From the NCBI GenBank assembly GCA_905221605.1, contig CAJNDS010002847.1:112001-176000 (forward strand): a stretch of DNA of 64,000 bases. The letters are read 5' to 3'. Both the position numbers and the translations under genes were made by a program. The stretch comes from Symbiodinium natans (lineage: Eukaryota > Sar > Dinophyceae > Suessiales > Symbiodiniaceae). This document shows, piece after piece, positions 1 through 6,700 of this stretch; position 1 is the stretch's first letter; each line of letters begins with the position of its first letter. The notes below the pieces were generated by a model, which had not been told where the DNA came from, did no database searches, and worked only from the letters and a program-made list of their open reading frames with translations.

Positions 1-93
1 AGGATGACCTGAAGACTATGGCCTTGGAGGATGAGCGCAGAAATTCGATTTCCCTCCAGGATGACCTGAAGACTATTGCCTTGGAGGATGAGC
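1..93 (+). repeat. 57-bp tandem repeat at the Gag N-terminus, cut by the window edge
   Basis: The text starting AGGATGACCTGAAGACTAT at position 1 recurs at 58. The period is 57 bp, or 19 codons, so the frame is kept. The second copy is partial (to about 93). The same frame is open back to the first base, so the repeat and the coding frame probably extend upstream of the window. Confidence 0.75.
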
Positions 94-1982
94 ATGCCGA
101 GGTGCAGCATGCGACTCATGCACTTGGTGGAAGTAGCAAGAATGTGCATGTGAGAAGAGAGAGAGAAGAGACAGAACATGTGGAGCTCATGTCCTTCAGT
201 TTGCAGCGTCGTCAAACCAAAGAAGCCCCAATACGCTATGAAGATCAAGACAACGAAGAAAACTACAACCTCGAGATTGTGAAGTACATGATCGCAGGAT
301 TTGAAGCATCAAGAAACTTCGACATCACGAATTTGAAGATTGAGGTGAAAAGATGGTATGAAGGTACAAGAAGATTCCTTCGAAGCCTTGAGTCGAGCTA
401 CGCCCCTGAGATCTCAGTCATGTTTCACAAGCAGAAAGAAATTATTTTCGTGTTGATGATCGTGATGTGCACCCCGATTGGTTTGGTTACTTGGATCAGC
501 CTGTACAACATGTGTGCCATCCAAAGAAAAAGAAAAGAGTGTTTGAAGAGAAGAGTTTCGAGGAGAGCCAGGTATCAAGAAGTTCGTGCATGTGGTGTTC
601 AGAAGAAGACGCTCATGTTCATTGTGTTGCTGTACACAAACACGCAAGCAGCTGAAGCCATGAATGCCCAGATGGAGCAAGCAATGCAATCTTTGGCCCA
701 GCAGACAGCAACGAACACCCAACAGATAAACGACCTGGTTAGCGCAGTTCAGCAGCAAGCATCCCAGCAGCAGCAAGCAAGCACAGCAGCTCAAAACGCA
801 GCAGCAGCCAGTGAAGGCGAGATGAGAGAAATGTTTCGCAACATGCTACAAGTGGCTACAAGAACGAGCACAGCGGTCCACGAGGCAGCAAGCATGATCA
901 ACAATATGGGTCAAATGCATCGAGATTTTCGTGAGCATCAAGAAGCACGAGAACAAGCACAAGCAGAAAGAGAAAAGAGAAGAGAGAAGGGAGATGTCGA
1001 GTTGCACAAGATGATCAAGACCCCCGACGTGTTCAACCCAAGCAGTTTCAAAGAAGAGCATGAAGGCTGGAGTGAATTCAGACACAAGATGCGAACCTGG
1101 ATTGGAGCGTTGGACCCAGAGATGTTAGCAAGAATTGAAGCCGTTGAAGCAAAGAGAAGTGAAGCTGTTGAGTTTTCCACCTTGAGTGACGAGCACAAAG
1201 CCGTTAGCAAGAAGCTCTACACGATCCTCACTTCGTACACGAAAGGTCGCCCATTGAGAACGATCAAGCAGATTACAGAGGAGAATGGTTTAGAAGCATG
1301 GAGAATTTTGCTCGAAGAACATGAACCCTACACTCGTGGTAGAAGTCTTCGATTGCTGACTAGCCTCACGAAGTACAAGTTTGAAAACAAGAAGACCACC
1401 ATGGAGAACATCCTTGCATTCGAAGAAGCAATCGAGCAGTATGAAAAGGCATCAGGAGATGTGGTGCAAGATGATTTGAAGATTTCAATTATCCTCAATC
1501 AGCAAGATGGTCAACTGCGACAACACATGTTGCTCAATTTGAGAGATGATACAAAGTATTCAAGTCTTCGTCAGTTTCTCCTGTCCTATGAGCAAAACAC
1601 GCGCTGGACCACAACTGACTTGATCAACGCCGGCAACGACCACGGTGGACAAGCAGACATGGATGTCAGCAACGTGAACAAAGATGATAGAAAAAGGCCC
1701 TGGAGATCCAAAGGAAAAGGAAAAGGAAAGTTCAGCAAAGGCAAAGGAAAGGGCAAAGGAAAATGGAGGAAAGGAAAGTCCAAAGGAAAAGGCAAGTATG
1801 GCAACGACTACGGCTACAACTCCAAAGGACGAGGAAGAGGAAAAGGTCGTGGTCGAGGTCGCGGTCGTTTTGGTCGTGGAAAAGGATTTGGTCGTGGATT
1901 TGGAAAAGGACGCGGAAAAGGAAGCTTTGGTCCTCAGTCGTCCTCAGTGTTGTCATTACTGTGGAAAGCCTGGTCACTTTGA
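18..1982 (+). CDS. gag: Gag (capsid) polyprotein of copia element A
   Basis: This is the structural protein that packages the element RNA. Residues about 1-140 are charged and start with 19-residue repeats. Residues ~141-168 form a strongly hydrophobic stretch that could span a membrane. Residues ~215-330 are Gln/Ala-rich with coiled-coil character. Residues ~335-545 look like the helical copia-type Gag core, including a WSEFRHKMRTW segment. The tail (~560-645) is very basic, with KGKGK and RGRGR runs, as expected for RNA binding. The frame ends at a TGA just where a CCHC zinc knuckle should follow; that knuckle is in the +1 frame. The first ATG is at 18, but the frame is open to the window edge, so the true start may be upstream. 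Met215 (nt 660) begins the part that most resembles a normal Gag N-terminus. Confidence 0.75.
   Translation: MALEDERRNSISLQDDLKTIALEDEHAEVQHATHALGGSSKNVHVRREREETEHVELMSFSLQRRQTKEAPIRYEDQDNEENYNLEIVKYMIAGFEASRNFDITNLKIEVKRWYEGTRRFLRSLESSYAPEISVMFHKQKEIIFVLMIVMCTPIGLVTWISLYNMCAIQRKRKECLKRRVSRRARYQEVRACGVQKKTLMFIVLLYTNTQAAEAMNAQMEQAMQSLAQQTATNTQQINDLVSAVQQQASQQQQASTAAQNAAAASEGEMREMFRNMLQVATRTSTAVHEAASMINNMGQMHRDFREHQEAREQAQAEREKRREKGDVELHKMIKTPDVFNPSSFKEEHEGWSEFRHKMRTWIGALDPEMLARIEAVEAKRSEAVEFSTLSDEHKAVSKKLYTILTSYTKGRPLRTIKQITEENGLEAWRILLEEHEPYTRGRSLRLLTSLTKYKFENKKTTMENILAFEEAIEQYEKASGDVVQDDLKISIILNQQDGQLRQHMLLNLRDDTKYSSLRQFLLSYEQNTRWTTTDLINAGNDHGGQADMDVSNVNKDDRKRPWRSKGKGKGKFSKGKGKGKGKWRKGKSKGKGKYGNDYGYNSKGRGRGKGRGRGRGRFGRGKGFGRGFGKGRGKGSFGPQSSSVLSLLWKAWSL
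1931..1950 (+). repeat. 10-bp tandem duplication at the Gag/nucleocapsid frame break
   Basis: TCCTCAGTCG at 1931-1940 is followed directly by TCCTCAGTGT at 1941-1950; the first eight bases are identical. A 10-bp insertion equals +1 mod 3, which is exactly the shift between Gag and the downstream zinc knuckle. Both frames read Pro-Gln across their copy of the repeat, which supports duplication as the cause. Confidence 0.7.
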
Positions 1983-2331
1983 AGCCCAATGCAGACAGAA
2001 GCAGAGAGATTTTGGTGATGTTCGAAACGTGAACGACGACCAGCAAAGTACCGCAGCAGCCAGTTCTACTGCAGCACCAAGCACGTCAAGCACCACGAAC
2101 GTGACGAGCGTCAGCAGGAACCAAGCAAAGACCGTGCGTCAAATCTCCATGATCCACATTGGAGATCCTCCACAACAGTATCCAGAAGTTTTCGAAGTCG
2201 ACACGGAGGCAGAAGAAGAACTTGAGATTGCTATTTTGGTCGTGTGCTACGTGTTGAAGAATTTCAGCTTAGCGATGCAGAGCAAGAAGAAGAAGAAGAA
2301 CACGAGCACCAAGAAGAAGATGATCCTTTGA
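1942..2331 (+). CDS. Nucleocapsid zinc-knuckle segment of element A (frame-shifted continuation of Gag)
   Basis: This is the RNA-binding C-terminal part of Gag, in the +1 frame. The codons from 1951 to 1992 encode a perfect retroviral-type knuckle, C-x2-C-x4-H-x4-C, reading CHYCGKPGHFEAQC. After it come a Ser/Thr/Ala-rich linker and an acidic stretch. Around 2240 the sensible reading passes to a frame lower by one (acidic EEEEEHEHQEEDD in the protease frame), while this frame runs into a Lys-rich stretch and stops at 2331. It has no start of its own and is a piece of the broken polyprotein, not a separate gene. The knuckle is certain; the expression route is unknown. Confidence 0.7.
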   Translation, partial: PQCCHYCGKPGHFEAQCRQKQRDFGDVRNVNDDQQSTAAASSTAAPSTSSTTNVTSVSRNQAKTVRQISMIHIGDPPQQYPEVFEVDTEAEEELEIAILVVCYVLKNFSLAMQSKKKKKNTSTKKKMIL

Positions 2332-3728
2332 TGTTGTGGTGGAAAGATGGTTGTGAGCACGAAGAAGATTGCAACCTTTGTGTCCGTGCAGTCCAAGAAT
2401 CATTTTATGAGAGCAGTCCTGTCTATGAGAAGATAGAAGTGATCTTGGACAGTGGCGCTGATGTCAGCCTCATTCCTCTGTGGCTTGGCAAAGAGGGAGT
2501 GCCTGTGAAGAAGAAGAACGATTCAGGCATCAGAGACGCACAAGGAAGAAAGATTCCTGTAAAAGGAAAGAGAGCAATCAACTTGACTATGTTCAGCTCG
2601 AAGCAAGAAGCAGTCAAGATGCAAGAATGCTTCATCGTTGCGGATGTGGTCAATCCTTTGTTGGCAGTCGGAAAGCTACTCAAGAATGGCTGGGAGATTG
2701 TCAAGAAGGATGATGGCTTGATGTTGTCAGACGGAATGTCAGACATCCCTGTTCACTACCACAAGAACTCGCTGGCTACTTATGCTTATTTGCAAGCAGG
2801 AAAAAGGTATGAGAGCGAAGCCTATGTGAACCTGGAGCAGGAACACGTTCGCACCGTCATTCAGCTGAACTCCCACATAGCTGATGCAGCAAGAAAGCAA
2901 GAACCTGGCTGGCATGATACAGACAGCATTGTGGTTGTGCACTACTCCCCGGCGCAGTCGAAGTACAAAGATCCCACGGACATGTACCGTACGGAGGATT
3001 TTCCGTACAGAAGCACAATGATCAAGACAGAAGATGGTACATGGAAAGCCGTTGAAGTGTGCAAGAAGTATGCGCAGAAGATGGACCCGTTTGAGGATAT
3101 CAGCGCAGGCGGGGAATTTGAAGTGGTGACAGCATTGTCGTCACGAGTTATCCCGCTGAATGTCTTGGGCATCCCCTTGAAGAAAGATGAACGCCAAGAA
3201 CAAGAAGCAAGAACCAGCGACACTTGGAGCATCGAGAAGGCTGGTACGGAACTTGTGCGGTACCACAACACGCCGCGCACTCACAAGTTCAACCCTGAGA
3301 ACGTAGCTGGAATGCCCACGGACATTGAGAATTTGACGTCCTGGAGATACACTATTGGCGAGTGTGTCTATGCCACGAATTTGTATGAAGACGAAGATGA
3401 TTGGAGCAAAGAGAACCTCCTGAAGAAGCATTCGCTTTGCCGTGGTATGGTCAGACCAGATTTCGTCTCAAAGAACCTGTTCGTGAAGATAGAAGAAGCA
3501 GTGCACAAGAGCAAGAGGCAAAGAGACAGAAGCTTGAAGAAGAAAAGAGAAGTTTCCTCCCAGAAGATGTGCAGATGGAAGAAGCACCTCGAGGTGAAGT
3601 TGAACGAGATTCTCTTGTGTTCACCTACGATGGCTATGAGTACAGCAAGAATAGCAGCGTGCAGATTTTACGTCAACTTTGTCGTGAATTTGAAGTACCA
3701 AGCAGTGGCAGCAAAGAACAGATGCTGA
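2244..3728 (+). CDS. Aspartic protease and linker region of copia element A
   Basis: The retropepsin processes the polyprotein. The active-site motif is ILDSGADVSLIP, with the catalytic Asp at 2448-2450 (residue ~69), and about 90 residues after it fit one retropepsin lobe, including a FIVADVVNPLLAVGKLL segment. The remainder (residues ~170-430) is a poorly conserved linker toward integrase. The segment is in the same frame as Gag, so two compensating shifts lie between them. It starts on GTG, so it is a continuation and not an independent start. From about 3500-3530 the sensible frame moves by -1 to the Pol frame (the KLEEEKRSF acidic/basic run). Sequence after that point to the stop at 3728 is probably out-of-frame reading. 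Confidence 0.7.
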   Translation: MLRVEEFQLSDAEQEEEEEHEHQEEDDPLMLWWKDGCEHEEDCNLCVRAVQESFYESSPVYEKIEVILDSGADVSLIPLWLGKEGVPVKKKNDSGIRDAQGRKIPVKGKRAINLTMFSSKQEAVKMQECFIVADVVNPLLAVGKLLKNGWEIVKKDDGLMLSDGMSDIPVHYHKNSLATYAYLQAGKRYESEAYVNLEQEHVRTVIQLNSHIADAARKQEPGWHDTDSIVVVHYSPAQSKYKDPTDMYRTEDFPYRSTMIKTEDGTWKAVEVCKKYAQKMDPFEDISAGGEFEVVTALSSRVIPLNVLGIPLKKDERQEQEARTSDTWSIEKAGTELVRYHNTPRTHKFNPENVAGMPTDIENLTSWRYTIGECVYATNLYEDEDDWSKENLLKKHSLCRGMVRPDFVSKNLFVKIEEAVHKSKRQRDRSLKKKREVSSQKMCRWKKHLEVKLNEILLCSPTMAMSTARIAACRFYVNFVVNLKYQAVAAKNRC

Positions 3729-6700
3729 AGCGCTTGTCTCGCGCAGCTCAAGAGCGCGAAGCGGCAGACAGCCTAGCCCTCGGGCGCAGGCAGTATGAAG
3801 CGCAAGTCGCGCCGCTGATGAGGAAGCGCGAAGAACGCCCCAATGAGCAGGAAGTGATGCTACACAACCTGACGCACCTGCCATTTGCTGGCTGGTGTGA
3901 GCGTTGCGTCGCCACTCGGGCGAAAGAAAATCAGCATCGGAAGAGCGAATTGACTCGCTCCCCCGCTGAAGAGAGCAGCAAGTCAACACTCTGTTTCGAC
4001 TTTGCGTACACCTCAACGAGCAGCTCTGAGGCGCAGCCCATGGTCACGCTGATCGCGAACGATGCATGGTCCAAGTGGTTTGTCGCCGTGCCCGTAGCAA
4101 GAAGAGGAGGCGCAGATGCGCTGAGGCACATGACCGAAGCGTTGACTACAGCTACACTGCAGCTTGGGTACTCAGAAATCAATGTGAAGGCAGACAATGA
4201 AGGTGTTTGCAGAAGCTTGAAGATTGCACTCCAGAAAATGCGTGGAGCGCATGGCCTGAGCACTACACTTCTTTCAAGTGTACCCCATGATCACGAAAGC
4301 AATGGTTTGGCCGAGCGTGCAGTCCAAACAGTCAGAAGGCATGCGAATTGTATCCTGGATGAGGTCAGAGTGAAGACAGAACTTCCTCTTAGCCATGAAC
4401 ACCCACTGATGTCGTGGGCAATGCGACACTCTGCGTGGCTACTCAACCGTTTTCATCGGTCCTCAGCAACAGGAAAGACGCCGTATGAATTCATGACAGG
4501 CCAACCGTATCGAGGAGAACTCGTACCATTTGCAAGCACGATTATGGTGAAACGCTTGAGACCGAAGCGCAAAGGTGACCGTTTGTGGACGTTCGGAGTG
4601 TTCCTCGGCAAGACTGAATCTGGAATGTGGCTTACTTTCCAGAGCGATGGCATTCACGCATCAAGAAGTGCGAGACCAGTTGGTGAAGCTTACGACGCGA
4701 AGGCCATCAGCAGCGTGAACGTTTTCACTTGGTCGATCAAGAACAACACACTTGGCAGTCGAGTACTACCTCAGAAAAGATTGGTTTCTCCGCAGATTGT
4801 TCTTCCAGCAGTTGCAGCAGGTGAAGAACGAAAAAGCCTTGAAGATGAAGTTGCAGACGAAGCCGCCTCTGATCCTCCAACAAGTGATGAAGAGAAAGCA
4901 AGAAGAGATGCAGAAGAATTGCTTCAAGAATTTGAACTTGTCCATGATGAGCATGATCCTCTTGCAGATATGGTTTCCGAGCATGAAGATGAAAGAGAAG
5001 AAGTTCCTGAAGAAGCAAAGATGGATCGAGAAAGCAGACCAGACTTTGAATGTGTTGGTTCACCAAGCAAGATTCCAAGAACAAGAGTTGAGCTTCCCAG
5101 GTTTGGACCTGGAGCATCGTCTTCGGTGATGAGAGCAGAAAGAATGCCCGACAATGATGAGAGGTCGGACGAAGAAGAAGATTGCTTTGCAGGCAGTGAA
5201 GCTGGTGACTTTGAGACAGAAGATGAATGGAGCGATGAAGAACAACAAGAAGAAGTTCAAGTCCTTCCAGAAAGTTTCTTCTCAGAGGAAGCAGGACCTC
5301 CTCAACTCGCAGAAGAAGACCTCGAGATCTTTGACGATGCCGCAGCAGGAAAAGAAGTTTCCAGATTGACAAAGATGGGTGTCATAGAAGAGGTGCCCAT
5401 GGAGCAAGAAGAGAACAAAGAAGTTGTTTGGTTGACAACAAAGCTGGTTTTCGACTGGAGATTTCGGGAGTCAGAAATCGTCATCTGCGAGAACGAGATC
5501 CCTGAAGGGCAACAAGAAGTTCCTCATGAAGCCCTGAAGCCACGAAGATGTTGGCAGAGAAGAGCAAGGCTGGTAGCAAGAGAGTATAACAACTCGAAGC
5601 GAGAAGATGTGTTCAGCCCAGCTACCTCTCCGTCGTTGACGAAGCTGATTCCAATTTTGGCATTGGCAAATCGATGGAGTATTTGGTCGCTTGACATCAA
5701 AGATGCATTTTTGCAGGTTCCCCAGAAGAGACCTGTACACTGCAAGATTCCACGAGGAAAAGGAAGTCAAGCAGTACACGGAATGGAAGCCAAATGCTGG
5801 CGTCTTGGTCGTGTCCTTCCTGGACAAAGAGATGCTAGTCTTCTGTGGAGCGAATTTTGTGCAGAACTTTTGCAACAAGAAGGCTATGAGAAAAGCATCG
5901 CGAACCCAGCGTTGTTTCGCTTGATCAAGAACGGCAAGGTCGTATCCGTTTGCATCGTACATGTCGATGACCTTCAAGTAACAGGAAAAGCAACAGTGGT
6001 GAAGCCCGTTCTCGAAGCTTTAGCGAAGAAGGTGAAGCTACAAGTAGAAGGACCTTTTCTGACAGAAGAAGATTACCGCAATGGATTTTCCAAGCAGTCT
6101 GTGCGTTTTCTCAAGAGAAGGTATAGCTATGAAGACGGAAAGTTGTTTGTCCGCCCTGACACCAAGTATGTCACCAAGCTCCTTGAAAAGCTACGCCTTG
6201 GATCGAGAAGAGAGAAAGCTACCCCTGCAGCAGGAAATGTGCAGAACACCGATGAGACAAAAGAGCTGGACGAGAACAAGAAGAATGTGTACCGAAGTTG
6301 TGTCGGTATACTGCTATATCTTGCCCAAGATCGTCCTGACATCCAGTATGCAGTCCGAAATTTGGCAACTGGAATGAAGGCTCCTACGCAGAAGAAGCAG
6401 AAAGAGCTCGAGCATTGCGCGTTGTATCTGAAGAAGACTGCAGGCTATGCGGTTTGCTACACAGCAGGGAGACCTGGAACGGCAACCTTGCAAAGAAGCA
6501 AGAATTTGGAGCAAGATTCCGAGAATGAGAACGAGAAGAGCATCGAGAGTGGCAGTCACCTGGTCGAAGTATTTTCTGACGCCGACTGGGCCGGCAACAA
6601 GAGCAGCCGGAAATCTGTATCAGGAGGAGTCATCTTCCTGGACGGCCAGTATGCGTTTTCTTACTCAAGAACGCAGAAAACTGTGGCACTTTCCAGTGGC

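Noticed and set aside
4737-5372. 211-codon reverse-strand Leu-rich frame
   Set aside because: Shadow of the acidic GAA/GAG-rich linker of element A Pol.
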